64,000 bases of DNA from Flavobacteriales bacterium (GCA_947466425.1 CANIBZ010000004.1:1-64000); one strand, 5' to 3'. Numbered from the stretch's first letter, positions 34,401 to 43,370 are shown. Translations and numbers: made by a program. The notes: generated by a model from the letters alone, not told the origin.

Positions 34401-34559
34401 TTCAGAAGTCGAGTACGTAAACAAAACCGAGTGGTCTTGAAGTCCGTTTTCGTTCTTTACTTGCCCTTTATTTTCAATGAAAAAAGAATTGTTAGCTAAA
34501 GCGAAATTGCTTGTGAACAAAACAATGGCAGAAAGGAGTAGTGTGTATAACGTTTTCAT
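31422..34559 (-). CDS. large secreted SBBP-repeat protein with Ig-like domains and T9SS type A signal
   Basis: 1045 residues. A signal peptide (residues 1-22, ending FALA) is followed by a conserved N-terminal domain of about 200 residues (FFIENKGQVKNENG) typical of proteins with SBBP repeats (DUF7948-like). Then come about seven beta-propeller-like repeats of roughly 60 residues around the motif WxSYYGGSGxE-x-GDxxxTGxTSS (residues about 225-670), Ig/PKD-like segments (about 680-960), and a type A sorting domain (LYPNPTEGLLNF, YRIYDLSGRVVQQ, GQYLLRFEGDG). Probably a surface or released adhesin-like protein; function unproven. A TACTTTCG box lies one base before the ATG. Confidence 0.9.
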   Translation of the reverse strand: MKTLYTLLLSAIVLFTSNFALANNSFFIENKGQVKNENGLQDHSVLFTYSTSEMDVFVRKTGLTYQFKRYNNEGVYAERVDVNWKGCSAGAVAKGLQQSNYTENFFVDGKSNSVNAFQEVRVSNIYPGVDWRIFVTEKGMKYEFIAKDAEAAKQISMYVEGAEKLEKLDNGALIVKGELGEVSDAKPVYFNQEKSIDGNFIVNGNTIQFEIPSNTTGEIVLDPSVIWTSYYGGTGLDDSRGIYTDANGDYYLTGATNSTTLISYLGYQGFLGGSNDVYVVKFNNLNQRLWATYYGRTGNDVGNDIVVDTFGGVYIAGSTSSMSGFASSSQQIVYGGGPKDGFILKLFPDGTLEWCSYYGGSGDEQLTSLSVGFQGEVYFIGETSSTDLVTMDALQGTYGGGASDFYLGMIDPGGFLLRYTYFGGSGAELAGDLVATSDFNLYFTGTTSSSSGMAVGGAQNTFGGGAYDGFFAKINSSNAIAWASYIGGPSEDRAEAIHVAGDRFYVVGKSGSINGISTPGAAQVFNGGGSFDGYLASYTVDGAVNWKTYYGGSGNESLWGVTTDAAGSVFITGNSTSSNLGDNGFQNTNGGLNDIVFAGYSIDGLRYWSSYLGGTADESVSDLVINANQEMYFAGSSASSNLAVGGYEATNNGGGEAFFGKLKNCDYPYLTVHITGDTIFCDGKSAILCAGGADHFLWSTGDTTAALEVDAPMVVYLIGTTTPGCSTRSDDYTFTVLPQPTITISADGPLTFCGNASVNLTASGGVSYEWNNGPLTETINVTESGNYACTGLNEFGCQGSSNQLTIHVNDIPEVAMGLSTDSICISADPVGIVGLPLGGTYVGDGIVGSSIDPGLAGGGAHQVYYTFTDANGCSNSSDVFDYFVLFEPTVLFLSQDTVMAGDPPVEMTGIPTGGYYTGFGVSGNLFYPELVAPGFYQVTYNYVDDNGCTNRDTQVIYVCCVGIDESASVEPKLYPNPTEGLLNFTLGTHSAQAYRIYDLSGRVVQQEKLFLEQSSLNVTNLANGQYLLRFEGDGVFIPIPFSVSK

Positions 34560-34670
34560 GCGAAAGTATATTCGTTGTTACGCTAAAGTAGAAATTAGGT
34601 TACACCAAAACCGAACGCTCATTCGAACCTTACAAACGTTGCAATGTTAACTCTGCCTTATTCGCGCAGC

Positions 34671-34700
34671 GTCATCCCGAAGGGTCATCCCGAAGGGTCA
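34671..34700. repeat. 13-bp tandem repeat at the rodA stop codon
   Basis: GTCATCCCGAAGG is repeated exactly at 34671 and 34684. A third partial copy (GTCATC, from 34697) runs into the rodA stop codon (34701-34703, reverse TGA). The 111 bp to its left up to the SBBP gene's start hold that gene's putative promoter and nothing else recognisable. Confidence 0.8.
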
Positions 34701-36023
34701 TCATCTAAAGATGCTGAGTCGCTCCGCGTCCAATCGGATCATAATGAAAAGTAGAATCGTAAACGCCATAAGCGAAGATCCGCCGTAGCTGAAGAAGGGA
34801 AGAGGAATACCTATGATTGGAGCCAAGCCGAGAACCATTCCAATATTAATGAGCAAGTGCATGAATAAAATGGCCGCCACGCAATATCCGTATACACGAG
34901 AGAATTGTGAGCGCTGTCGTTCAGCCAATGCCACTAATCTATATATAAGAGCAAAGAACAAGAGTATTACAGCAACACTTCCAACAAACCCCCATTCTTC
35001 GGCAACTGCACTAAAAATAAAGTCGGTCCATTGCTCCGGAACATAGTTATTCTGAGTCATTGGACCTTGGTGGAAACCTCTTCCGAAAAAACCACCCGAG
35101 CCTACCGTAATCTTGGCCATCTCCGAATTGTAGGTTGCGTCTTCGCGCTCAACAGGCAACGAAAGCATAACATAAATTCGTTCTTTGTGGTGCTTTTCAA
35201 GCACGTTGTCTACAATGTAATTAATGGAAAACGCAAGAGTCGAAGCTAAGATTAACGATATAACGGTAACCGAATAAAGCATTCTTCTCGATCGCGGAAC
35301 AACAAAATTCCGAACGAAAATCAAAGCAAGTATGGCCAATCCAAAAAGCGAAATAATAAACGTCCAAATAGAACTCATCTCTCCGAAATAAGGATAGGTC
35401 GTTCGCCCTGCACCAATAACAATACTCAGTGTTCCAATAACCACACTTGCGAATCCGGCAATAAGCACATTGCCAGACATGCCTTCACGATACATGACCA
35501 AGATGAATGCAAGGAACGTTAACAATGATCCCACATCGGGTTGAAGTAAAATTAAAAAGGCGGGAAGTCCAATAATCGCAAACGCTTGAATACGCATGCG
35601 CAAGTTTTTTAACTGCAATCCAGAGCTGGAAATAAATTTCGATAGAAAGAGTCCAACTCCAATCTTAGAAAATTCACTCGGTTGAATACCAAAATCACCA
35701 ATACCAAACCACGCCTTTGCCCCGTTCACTTCCTTTCCAATTACCAATACCAACATCAATAAAAGAACAAAGAAGAGGTATATGTAAACTGCTAACTTGT
35801 TAAAGACTTCAGCGTCGAGATAAAGAATTACCACAATTAAAAATATACATGCACCTATCCAAACCAGCTGCTTTCCATACTCTTCGGAAAAGGCAAACGG
35901 ACTGGGAAGAAGGGGGTTGTATGCCGCGCTGTAAATAGTCATCCAGCCGAACAGAACCAACGTGCCATAGAGCGCAATCGTGCCCCAATCGAGTTGTAGA
36001 TTCTGTTTCCCCGTCGCTACCAT
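34701..36023 (-). CDS. rodA: peptidoglycan polymerase RodA (SEDS family)
   Basis: 440 residues, about ten membrane segments. SEDS glycosyltransferase that polymerises lipid II for cell elongation together with PBP2. Family features include the FGIQPSEFSKIG segment (SEDS Glu/Ser motif), LILLQPDVGSLLTFLA (catalytic Asp region, QPDxG) and the C-terminal IGIPLPFFSYGGSS. The start at 36023 overlaps the mrdA stop by one base (TAATG). The longer frame to 36128 lies inside mrdA and is rejected. It is the last gene of the mre operon. Confidence 0.97.
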   Translation of the reverse strand: MVATGKQNLQLDWGTIALYGTLVLFGWMTIYSAAYNPLLPSPFAFSEEYGKQLVWIGACIFLIVVILYLDAEVFNKLAVYIYLFFVLLLMLVLVIGKEVNGAKAWFGIGDFGIQPSEFSKIGVGLFLSKFISSSGLQLKNLRMRIQAFAIIGLPAFLILLQPDVGSLLTFLAFILVMYREGMSGNVLIAGFASVVIGTLSIVIGAGRTTYPYFGEMSSIWTFIISLFGLAILALIFVRNFVVPRSRRMLYSVTVISLILASTLAFSINYIVDNVLEKHHKERIYVMLSLPVEREDATYNSEMAKITVGSGGFFGRGFHQGPMTQNNYVPEQWTDFIFSAVAEEWGFVGSVAVILLFFALIYRLVALAERQRSQFSRVYGYCVAAILFMHLLINIGMVLGLAPIIGIPLPFFSYGGSSLMAFTILLFIMIRLDAERLSIFR

Positions 36024-37831
36024 TAATTTAAAATTTTCGCGTTCATCATTTGCTCCTCTCTTGCAGTATTGGTCGTACCTCCTTTCAAGAATTTCTCTAT
36101 CATCAGACTTGAAATAGGTGCCGCCCAAGTGCCCCCAAAACCAGCGTATTCAACATAAACCGCCAAGGCAATTTTCGGATTTTCTTTTGGAGCAAAACAA
36201 ACAAATACACTGTGATCCTCGCGGGGTTCATTCTGAACGGTACCGGTCTTCCCACAAATAACAATATCCGAAAGTTTTATACTGTTCGCTGTTCCGCCTG
36301 GTCCAACCACTTTCTCCATAGCGTTTACGACCGTCTCGAAATAATCAGGTTTCACGCCTACATCAATACGAGTAACATATTCGGTACGTGCAGAGCCGCC
36401 TCTTCCTATTTGTCTTACAGTGTGGGGTGGGACGTAGAATCCTCTGTTCGCAATAATGCAAGCCAAGTTGCACATTTGAACGGGATTAATGAGTAGCTCT
36501 CCTTCACCAATAGCAATGGAATAAATGGTAGAAAAATTCCAGCCACCAACGCCGTACTTCTTGTTGTAATATTCAGGGCTTGGGACATTTCCCTTTTTCA
36601 TGCCGGGCAAATCACTTCCTAGATTGGATCCGAATCCCAATTTTCGTATTTGCTCGTTCCAAATAGCTAGACCCATTGCCGCGTCGTTTGCCCTGTTGTT
36701 CGGATCTCTATTCGCTTCAACTACACGCTGAAGGACACCTCTGAAATAAGGATTGCAAGAGTGAACAATTGCCATCTCCAGATCATCCATACTATGTGGT
36801 CCGTGGCAACCAATTATACTTCTGTTACAAGCAATTCTAGTCTCTTTAGTAATTGCGCCCAATTGCAGTGCGGTAAGAGACTGGGCTAATTTGAATATTG
36901 AGCCAGGTCTATATTGCGCCTGAGTGGCTCTGTTAAACAATGGCTTCAAAGGGTCTTTCGCAAGAGCCGCGAAATTTTGTCCACGAGCCCTTCCTACCAA
37001 CAAGTTGGGGTCAAAAGTTGGGGCAGAAACCAACGCTAATATTTCTCCTGTTGAAGGTTCTATGGCCACAATACATCCGCGCTTATTCTGCATTAATTTC
37101 TCCCCGTACTTCTGCAGTTCCGCATCCAACGTGGAGTACAAATCAACACCTTCTTGCGCCGCACTATCAAGTTGTCCATTTTCAACACTATGCTCAACAC
37201 CAAGATTATCGCGATAAACATATTTAATCCCGCGCTTTCCGCGTAGCTCTTTCTCGTAGGATTTTTCAATCCCGTTCAAACCAATGTAATCTCCCTTTCG
37301 GTAATCAGGATGCTTCTCTAGTATGTCTTTATTCACCTCTCCAACATCGCCTAGCACAAGAGAGCCCAGGTTTTCAGGATATGTGCGTAAGGTTCTGGCC
37401 TGAACAAAAAATCCCGGAAATTTATACAACCGCTCCGCGAAAAGGGCGTATTCTTCAGGAAGCATTTGCTTGATAACCGGAGAGGGTTTGTACTTAACGT
37501 TGGGATATGTAACTGATTTTTTTAAGATTTCTTTCAGCTCATCATAAGGTAAATTAACAAGTTTGCAAAACTCGAGTGTGTCAAACGCAACAACCTCTTT
37601 GGGTAGGACCATTAGATCATATACCGTTTGGTTTGTTACTAAGACCTTTCCATTTCGATCAAAGATATTTCCCCTAGAAGGATAAACAATGACCTCTCGC
37701 TCTGTAAGTCGAGAACCCCTATTCTTCCATTCGCTTGTGGCAACCTGAAGCGCAAAAAGTCGCACTATGTATATTACACAGATGGTTCCAACTATAAACA
37801 AGAAAGTGTACCGGCGATTGTCGTTGTTCAA
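36023..37831 (-). CDS. mrdA: penicillin-binding protein 2 (elongation transpeptidase)
   Basis: 602 residues, one N-terminal membrane segment (about 10-28), a PBP dimerisation domain (VYPSRGNIFDRNGKVL) and the transpeptidase domain with active-site SxxK (GSIFK), SCN (HSCNPYF) and KTG (CGKTGTVQN). It cross-links new side-wall peptidoglycan with RodA in the periplasm. It lies between mreD (5 bp) and rodA (1-bp overlap). Confidence 0.97.
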   Translation of the reverse strand: MNNDNRRYTFLFIVGTICVIYIVRLFALQVATSEWKNRGSRLTEREVIVYPSRGNIFDRNGKVLVTNQTVYDLMVLPKEVVAFDTLEFCKLVNLPYDELKEILKKSVTYPNVKYKPSPVIKQMLPEEYALFAERLYKFPGFFVQARTLRTYPENLGSLVLGDVGEVNKDILEKHPDYRKGDYIGLNGIEKSYEKELRGKRGIKYVYRDNLGVEHSVENGQLDSAAQEGVDLYSTLDAELQKYGEKLMQNKRGCIVAIEPSTGEILALVSAPTFDPNLLVGRARGQNFAALAKDPLKPLFNRATQAQYRPGSIFKLAQSLTALQLGAITKETRIACNRSIIGCHGPHSMDDLEMAIVHSCNPYFRGVLQRVVEANRDPNNRANDAAMGLAIWNEQIRKLGFGSNLGSDLPGMKKGNVPSPEYYNKKYGVGGWNFSTIYSIAIGEGELLINPVQMCNLACIIANRGFYVPPHTVRQIGRGGSARTEYVTRIDVGVKPDYFETVVNAMEKVVGPGGTANSIKLSDIVICGKTGTVQNEPREDHSVFVCFAPKENPKIALAVYVEYAGFGGTWAAPISSLMIEKFLKGGTTNTAREEQMMNAKILN

Positions 37832-37836
37832 GGTAA

Positions 37837-38343
37837 TTAACTGCTTTTCTTATTTGGCGAAATTAAGAGTTGCGCCAAAATCATCAGCAATAAAGTTGCA
37901 ATAGAACTTAACAAAATATGAAACAACTGAAAGAAGAATTTATCCCAGCGTAAAAACTCGAAGAAGATTAACCACGTATGGTGCGCCAATGTTAGTAACC
38001 CAGCGTATGTCGTATACCAGGCCAATCCCATTTTATGAATAGTGGGCTTTAGATTAGAGTCATATCCCTCACGTGGGGCAAGCATATTTTGAACTACCGG
38101 CTGTAAAAAAGCAAGCAGTAAACAGGCCGACGTGTGCAATCCGGGAGGGCCCGTGAACAAATCCATGAATATTCCCGTGAAAAAGCCAACCAACAACAAC
38201 AACCATCGCGGGGTGTCGAATGGAAACATTAACAAACTGAAAATATATATAAAGGGAAGAACCAACCCATCGAAAAGCTGAATTCTACTCACCACCAAAG
38301 CTTGCAGTAACACGAATAAGAATATGCGCAAATAATTCATCAT
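37837..38343 (-). CDS. mreD: rod shape-determining protein MreD
   Basis: 168 residues with about five membrane segments, the size and hydrophobicity of MreD. Little sequence is conserved in this family, so the call rests on topology (GIFMDLFTGPPGLHTSAC is a typical MreD loop) and on its position between mreC and mrdA. It overlaps mreC by four bases. Confidence 0.92.
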   Translation of the reverse strand: MMNYLRIFLFVLLQALVVSRIQLFDGLVLPFIYIFSLLMFPFDTPRWLLLLVGFFTGIFMDLFTGPPGLHTSACLLLAFLQPVVQNMLAPREGYDSNLKPTIHKMGLAWYTTYAGLLTLAHHTWLIFFEFLRWDKFFFQLFHILLSSIATLLLMILAQLLISPNKKSS

Positions 38344-39179
38344 TCTTCTCCTCCGTCTGCGTTAATTTGTTGTTGTTGAAGAGAATCTATCTCAATCTTT
38401 TCTAGGTTCTTCACAACCTGAACCCATGCAACTTTTCTATAATCTGTAGCGAGTTTAACCTTAATACGATGAAAATTTTCTTCTGGTTTGTCTTCAAGAG
38501 CTTCCACATTTCCGATTAACATTCCTTCGGGAAAATGACTTGAGAATCCCGTCGTAACCACTGTATCTCCAACATTGATATAGACATGTTTTGGAATCTC
38601 CTTTACAAATGCGAATAGAGGGTCACCACCGGGCCATTCTAAAATTCCAAAATCCCCCGAGCCTTTCATCTTTACCGAACCTTGGAACTTTGTGTGAAGG
38701 ACGGGCATAACTATAGAGTAATTCTCGCTTACGCTGCTCACAATTCCAACAATACTTCCGTTCGCTATTACACCCATCTCAATGCCGATTCCTTCGGCAT
38801 AACCTTTATTAAGTGTTAAGTAATTTCTTTTTCTGCTCACTGTAGCATTCACAACCCGTGCCGGTGTATACGTGAACTGTTGTCTTGCGCCTTGAGATTT
38901 GTAGACCGCAGTGTCAGATTCCAAATAATTATTTGGAAGCAAACTTCGCAATGAGGCGTTCTCAATTGCAAGCTGATCGTTTATTTCCGCAAGTCTTAGA
39001 TAACTTGTGAACTCATCTCGTTTTTCATAGATGTATCCGGCAAAATCCGAACTGTGTCTAATAAATTCTTTGCGATGAAAATTGTTTTCAGAGAATAAAA
39101 CGGCGAGTGAAAACCCTTGAAGCACAAGGAACAACAAAAGCACGTGAAATCGTTGCAACAGTGCTAAAAGATTACCCAT
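38340..39179 (-). CDS. mreC: rod shape-determining protein MreC
   Basis: 279 residues: one N-terminal membrane segment (about 10-30), a coiled coil (about 60-85) and the beta-rich periplasmic MreC core (ARVVNATVSRKRNYLTLNKG, EGIGIEMGVIANGSIVGIVS, DTVVTTGFSSHFPEGMLIG). It links MreB inside the cell to PBP2/RodA outside. It ends with an acidic Gln-rich tail and overlaps mreD by 4 bp. Confidence 0.96.
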   Translation of the reverse strand: MGNLLALLQRFHVLLLFLVLQGFSLAVLFSENNFHRKEFIRHSSDFAGYIYEKRDEFTSYLRLAEINDQLAIENASLRSLLPNNYLESDTAVYKSQGARQQFTYTPARVVNATVSRKRNYLTLNKGYAEGIGIEMGVIANGSIVGIVSSVSENYSIVMPVLHTKFQGSVKMKGSGDFGILEWPGGDPLFAFVKEIPKHVYINVGDTVVTTGFSSHFPEGMLIGNVEALEDKPEENFHRIKVKLATDYRKVAWVQVVKNLEKIEIDSLQQQQINADGGEE

Positions 39180-39199
39180 TCTGCTTTCGTTTTAACGAA

Positions 39200-40225
39200 T
39201 TACTCGCGCATTAAGAATTGGAAGCGGTTGATATTCTTCAACGCAATTCCCGTACCTCTTGCAACAGCGCGCAAAGGATCGTCTGCAACGTGCACGGGTA
39301 ATTTTGTTTTACGATTAATTCGAACATCTAATCCGCGAAGCAATGCGCCACCGCCTGCCAAATAAATACCTGTCTTGAAAATATCTGCAGACAACTCGGG
39401 TGGTGTATTTTCCAAACAACTCATGATTGCCTCTTCAATTTTCGAAATTGATTTATTCAATGCATGAGCAATCTCTTTGTAAGAAACCATAATCTCTTTC
39501 GGAATACCCGTAACTAAGTCACGGCCGCGAACGCTATAGTCCAAAGGAGGATTCTCTAAATCGTCAATGGCAGCGCCCACTTCAATTTTAATTTGCTCAG
39601 CTGTGCGCTCACCAATTAAGATGTTGTGGTGACGACGCATATAGTCTTCAATGTCCTGTGTAAGCTCGTCTCCAGCTACACGAATGTTTTTGTCTGTTAC
39701 AATTCCGCCCAATGCGATAACTGCAATTTCAGAAGTACCACCCCCAATATCGATAATCATGTTACCCATTGGCTCTTCCACGTCTACACCAATACCAATA
39801 GCCGCAGCCATGGGTTCGTGAATCAAATAAACTTCCTTTGCGCCTGCGTGCTCGGCAGAATCTTTTACCGCACGCTTTTCAACCTCAGTAATTCCAGATG
39901 GAATACAAATAACCATTCGCAAAGAAGGTTGAAACATTTTTCCGCCTTTGTTAATCATTTTGATTAACCCTTTGATCATATCCTCAGCCGCGTGGAAATC
40001 GGCAATTACACCGTCTTTCAACGGACGAATTGTCTTAATGTTCTCGTGAGTTTTACCATGCATTTGTTGCGCTAAACGCCCAACAGCAACAGTTCTACCT
40101 GAAACTCGGTCGCGAGCAATGATAGATGGTTCATCTACAACAACCTTATCATTCATGATAATGATTGTATTTGCCGTACCTAAGTCAATGGCAATTTCTT
40201 GTGTTAGGAAACTAAAAAGTCCCAT
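39200..40225 (-). CDS. mreB: rod shape-determining actin homologue MreB
   Basis: 341 residues with the actin-fold phosphate and adenosine motifs (IAIDLGTANTIIIM, IIDIGGGTSEIAVIALGG, LAGGGALLRGLD). It polymerises on the cytoplasmic membrane to guide cell elongation. First gene of the five-gene operon mreB-mreC-mreD-mrdA-rodA; the gap to mreC is 20 bp. A TATCTTTG box lies 48 bases before the ATG. Confidence 0.98.
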   Translation of the reverse strand: MGLFSFLTQEIAIDLGTANTIIIMNDKVVVDEPSIIARDRVSGRTVAVGRLAQQMHGKTHENIKTIRPLKDGVIADFHAAEDMIKGLIKMINKGGKMFQPSLRMVICIPSGITEVEKRAVKDSAEHAGAKEVYLIHEPMAAAIGIGVDVEEPMGNMIIDIGGGTSEIAVIALGGIVTDKNIRVAGDELTQDIEDYMRRHHNILIGERTAEQIKIEVGAAIDDLENPPLDYSVRGRDLVTGIPKEIMVSYKEIAHALNKSISKIEEAIMSCLENTPPELSADIFKTGIYLAGGGALLRGLDVRINRKTKLPVHVADDPLRAVARGTGIALKNINRFQFLMRE

Positions 40226-40273
40226 GCTTTTCCTTCTTTAAAATCGGTTAATTGAAAACGCTTCGATAAGCTA

Positions 40274-40281
40274 CAAAGATA
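40274..40281 (-). promoter_or_regulatory. -7 promoter box of the mre operon
   Basis: Reverse-strand TATCTTTG, 48 bases before the mreB ATG, so unlike purK or thyA the transcript has a normal leader. A TTGG about 21 bp further upstream is a weak -33 candidate. Confidence 0.5.
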
Positions 40282-40341
40282 AGCGCGCAACAAGCTTTCT
40301 AACCAATTGACAAGAATTTTTTTATGGTGTTCGTTTTGGGT

Positions 40342-40349
40342 TAATTTCG
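40342..40349 (+). promoter_or_regulatory. -7-like box of sodA
   Basis: TAATTTCG (TAnnTTCG variant), 13 bases before the sodA ATG at 40363. Confidence 0.4.
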
Positions 40350-40362
40350 CAAAAAAATAACT

Positions 40363-40962
40363 ATGTCATTCGAACTACCAAACCTCCCTTATTCGTACGA
40401 TGCGCTTGAGCCACATATCGACGCTCGCACTATGGAAATTCATCACGGTAAGCATCACGCTGCCTACACCACAAACTTAAACAACGCTATTGCTGGAACC
40501 GATTTAGAAAATCTTTCTATCGAAGAAGTAATGGTGAACGGTTTCGAGAACAATGCCGTTAGAAATAACGGTGGTGGGTTCTACAATCACAACCTATTTT
40601 GGGAACTCCTTTCACCAACTGGTGGAACGGTAACACCAACAATGGAAGCCGCTATTAACGAGGCTTTCGGATCATTCGACGCATTCAAAGAATTGTTCGT
40701 GAAAGCAGCAATGACTCGCTTCGGTTCAGGATGGGCTTGGTTGTGCGTGAAAGACGGAAAACTTGAAGTTTGCTCAACACCAAATCAAGACAATCCATTG
40801 ATGCCAGGAGTTGGTTGCTCTGGATTTCCAATTTTAGGTTTAGACGTTTGGGAACACGCGTATTATCTGAATTATCAGAACAGACGACCAGATTACGTTC
40901 AAGCTTTTTTCAATGTAATCAATTGGGAAGTAGTTGAAGCGCGTTATAACAGCGCGAAGTAA
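40363..40962 (+). CDS. sodA: superoxide dismutase, Mn type
   Basis: 199 residues; converts superoxide to O2 and H2O2. Metal ligands lie in [15 protein letters not shown] (first two His) and [15 protein letters not shown] (Asp, His). Manganese preference is suggested by NNGGGFYNH in place of the Ala-Gln of Fe enzymes, and by Gln in [10 protein letters not shown]. There is no signal peptide, so it is cytosolic. It converges with lptB across a bidirectional terminator. Confidence 0.97.
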   Translation: MSFELPNLPYSYDALEPHIDARTMEIHHGKHHAAYTTNLNNAIAGTDLENLSIEEVMVNGFENNAVRNNGGGFYNHNLFWELLSPTGGTVTPTMEAAINEAFGSFDAFKELFVKAAMTRFGSGWAWLCVKDGKLEVCSTPNQDNPLMPGVGCSGFPILGLDVWEHAYYLNYQNRRPDYVQAFFNVINWEVVEARYNSAK

Positions 40963-40984
40963 TTCTTCTCAACAAAAAATAATA

Positions 40985-41009
40985 AAGCCCTCGAAACTCT
41001 CGGGGGCTT
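40985..41009. terminator. bidirectional terminator between sodA and lptB
   Basis: AAGCCCTCGA (40985-40994) pairs with TCGGGGGCTT (41000-41009) with one G-T pair and a 5-base loop. T-rich sequence follows on both strands. The lptB stop codon (41008-41010) lies inside the right arm. Confidence 0.82.
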
Positions 41010-41742
41010 ATTCTTTTCGGGCTCTTAAAACAAAGTTTTGACCCAAATAAACTCGACGCACTTGCTCGTCGGAAGCCAATTCTTCCGCACTTCCCGACTT
41101 CAATATATTTCCGTCGTACAACAAATAAGCGCGATCTGTAATCGAAAGTGTTTCTTGCACATTGTGGTCGGTAATGAGAATTCCAATGTTCCTCTCCTTC
41201 AGCTTCCAAACAATGCGTTGAATGTCTTCAACAGCAATGGGATCAACTCCTGCAAAGGGTTCGTCTAACAAAATAAACTTCGGATCCGTGGCTAATGCTC
41301 GAGCAATTTCTGTTCGTCTTCTTTCTCCGCCGCTTAGGTGATGACCAATGTATTTTCTTCTTTCCGTTAGGCCAAATTCTTCTAACAACGCTTCTAATTT
41401 CTCGGCCTGCTCCTTCTTGGAAAGACCCGTTAATTCAAGCACAGCTTTAATATTATTTTCCACAGAAAGTGAACGGAAAATGGAAGCTTCCTGTGGCAAA
41501 TAACCCACGCCCATTTTCGCACGTTGGAACATAGGCATATGCGTGATCTCTTTATCGTCTAAAACAACTCTTCCTTGGTTTGGTTGAATTAACCCGGTGA
41601 CCATATAGAAGCTGGTCGTTTTCCCTGCTCCATTAGGACCGAGCAACCCCACAATTTCGCCTTGTTCAACGTGAAACGAAACGTCTTTAACAACGGTGCG
41701 CTTTCCGTAAATCTTCTGTATGTTTTCTGCCTTTAACTGCAT
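41008..41742 (-). CDS. lptB: LPS export ABC transporter ATP-binding protein LptB
   Basis: 244 residues. Walker [10 protein letters not shown], signature [15 protein letters not shown], Walker [18 protein letters not shown] loop DHNVQETL, and the LptB-typical [18 protein letters not shown] stretch. It powers lipopolysaccharide extraction from the inner membrane with LptF/LptG, which are not in this window. A TATTTTCG box lies exactly four bases before the ATG. rnhB lies 16 bp upstream in the same direction. Confidence 0.97.
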   Translation of the reverse strand: MQLKAENIQKIYGKRTVVKDVSFHVEQGEIVGLLGPNGAGKTTSFYMVTGLIQPNQGRVVLDDKEITHMPMFQRAKMGVGYLPQEASIFRSLSVENNIKAVLELTGLSKKEQAEKLEALLEEFGLTERRKYIGHHLSGGERRRTEIARALATDPKFILLDEPFAGVDPIAVEDIQRIVWKLKERNIGILITDHNVQETLSITDRAYLLYDGNILKSGSAEELASDEQVRRVYLGQNFVLRARKE

Positions 41743-41746
41743 AGTG

Positions 41747-41754
41747 CGAAAATA
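41747..41754 (-). promoter_or_regulatory. -7-like box of lptB (leaderless geometry)
   Basis: Reverse-strand TATTTTCG, four bases before the lptB ATG, in the 16-bp gap after rnhB. Confidence 0.4.
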
Positions 41755-41758
41755 GGCA

Positions 41759-42355
41759 TCAATGCGCTTCTATTTGCAACTCACGTGGCAAAAGAGCGAA
41801 GGTCATGCGATGGTGCTCGCAAGAACCAAATTCTGTAATTGCTGCACGGTGCAACTTTGTAGGATAACCCATGTTTCGATCCCATGCGTAATGCGGGAAA
41901 ATTTCGTGCAGGTTCAGCATAAATTCATCGCGATGTGTCTTAGCTAAAACAGATGCTGCCGCAATGTTCAGAAAGCGCGCATCGCCTTTAATCATGCAGG
42001 TGTGGGAATATCCTTCCAAGGGATAAAACCGGTTACCATCTACTAAAAGATGAGAAGGTTTTTTCTTCAATTTCAGCGTAGCCCGCTGCATCGCCGTTAT
42101 TGAAGCGCGCAGAATATTCAGCTCGTCTATTTCTTGTGGAGAAACAAACTGCACGTTCCATGCTACCGCATCTTTTTCAATGATAACACGAAGCTCATCT
42201 CGATGTTTCTTGCTCATTTGCTTCGAGTCGTTCAACCAAGGATGTGAAAATCCTTTTGGAAGAATGACTGCAGCAGCGACCACCGGGCCTGCGAGGCATC
42301 CTCGTCCGGCTTCATCTAAGCCCGCTTCGTTGCTATCTGTATGAAAGGGGAACAT
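41759..42355 (-). CDS. rnhB: ribonuclease HII
   Basis: 198 residues from ATG 42355. It cleaves RNA in RNA-DNA hybrids and single ribonucleotides in DNA. Active-site acids lie in [19 protein letters not shown] (Asp, Glu), HLLVDGN and [17 protein letters not shown] (Asp). The frame back to 42400 crosses the tonB terminator and is rejected. Confidence 0.97.
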   Translation of the reverse strand: MFPFHTDSNEAGLDEAGRGCLAGPVVAAAVILPKGFSHPWLNDSKQMSKKHRDELRVIIEKDAVAWNVQFVSPQEIDELNILRASITAMQRATLKLKKKPSHLLVDGNRFYPLEGYSHTCMIKGDARFLNIAAASVLAKTHRDEFMLNLHEIFPHYAWDRNMGYPTKLHRAAITEFGSCEHHRMTFALLPRELQIEAH

Positions 42356-42361
42356 ATATTC

Positions 42362-42397
42362 AAAAATAAAAAAGGGTCGGCCGAAGCCAACCCTTTT
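42362..42397 (-). terminator. Rho-independent terminator of the exbB-exbD-exbD-tonB operon
   Basis: AAAAGGGT-C-GGC (42370-42381) pairs with GCC-A-ACCCTTTT (42386-42397), loop CGAA. The reverse strand continues with a T-run at 42373-42362. It sits 17 bp past the tonB stop codon. Confidence 0.9.
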
Positions 42398-42414
42398 CAC
42401 AAAGTATTTATCGA

Positions 42415-43323
42415 TTAGTTATCTGCAAGCGTGAATTTGATCGGAATGGTCAAGAATACACGTTGAGAAACGCCGTTTTGTTTTCCAGGATTGAACTTGC
42501 CTAATTTCTTACAAGCCGCTAATGCTTCTCTGTCTAATCCTTTTCCACCATCGACGCCACGTGTAACAGTGAAGTTGGTTGGCGTTCCGTCTTTTTCTAC
42601 AACGAAGTTTACGAATACGGTTCCTTCAATGTTCTGAGATTTTTCTTGCTCAGGGTAAGAGATATTATCATATAAGAAACTATACAATGCTCCATCTCCA
42701 CCTGGATAAGCTGGCATTTCTTGAACGAACGTCAAAGGCGCATCAACTTTATCTTTTTTATCATCAACGGGTGTGTATACCGCAATCGCATCTGATGGAC
42801 CCATTGGACCGTCGTCACCTTCCGTTGTTTCATCTGCAATTTTCTCATCTTTCAACTTATCTTGAGAAGGTGGAGGATTCTCTACATTCTCTTCAATAAC
42901 AATAGACGTAAATTGAATCTGACGCACCGTTGGTGGTGGTGGTGGCGGTGGTGGTGGCGGTGGCGGTGGTGGTGGTGGCTCATTTGGATCCGTTGGTGGC
43001 GGCGCAATCATTTCTGCGTTCATTTCCACCTTCACATCTTTTTCCTTCTTTTCGCCTTTGGCTAAAATGACTGGCGTGATTAACGCACCAGATACTAAGA
43101 AAATACCCGAAAACACTGCAATAGCCAATACGCTTCCGTACATAGAGCGAATTCTATACGCTCCATAAGCCTTGTTTTTGTTTTCAAATACCTGCTCATT
43201 ACGATCCGATGCCATAATGCTATTCCAGCCCGCTTCAAAACCAAGGAATGTAACCACAGCTGCTGCTGTAGCTACAGCCACCAAGTCTGAGTGGTTGCTA
43301 AGAAAATCAGTTACTGCTGACAT
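42415..43323 (-). CDS. tonB: energy transducer TonB family protein with a 16-proline linker
   Basis: 302 residues. An N-terminal cytosolic part of about 60 residues (with [18 protein letters not shown], typical of Bacteroidota TonB), one membrane segment (about 65-87), then a periplasmic linker with APPPTDPNE and sixteen consecutive prolines. The C-terminal TonB domain (about 210-302) has [20 protein letters not shown] and [11 protein letters not shown]. It passes proton-motive energy from ExbB/ExbD to outer-membrane receptors. The proline run is encoded by near-pure GGT/GGC triplets (42931-42978), open to slippage. It is the last gene of the operon. Confidence 0.93.
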   Translation of the reverse strand: MSAVTDFLSNHSDLVAVATAAAVVTFLGFEAGWNSIMASDRNEQVFENKNKAYGAYRIRSMYGSVLAIAVFSGIFLVSGALITPVILAKGEKKEKDVKVEMNAEMIAPPPTDPNEPPPPPPPPPPPPPPPPTVRQIQFTSIVIEENVENPPPSQDKLKDEKIADETTEGDDGPMGPSDAIAVYTPVDDKKDKVDAPLTFVQEMPAYPGGDGALYSFLYDNISYPEQEKSQNIEGTVFVNFVVEKDGTPTNFTVTRGVDGGKGLDREALAACKKLGKFNPGKQNGVSQRVFLTIPIKFTLADN

Positions 43324-43370
43324 AATGGTTTACTTTTATAATGTGCAGTACAGGACTACACACCAATCGT

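Noticed and set aside
40363-40962. Iron-type superoxide dismutase
   Set aside because: The NNGGG and NQDNP segments fit the manganese type; cambialistic use cannot be excluded from sequence.
42862-43065. Rightward Trp/Arg-rich reading frame
   Set aside because: It is the antisense of the TonB polyproline codons.
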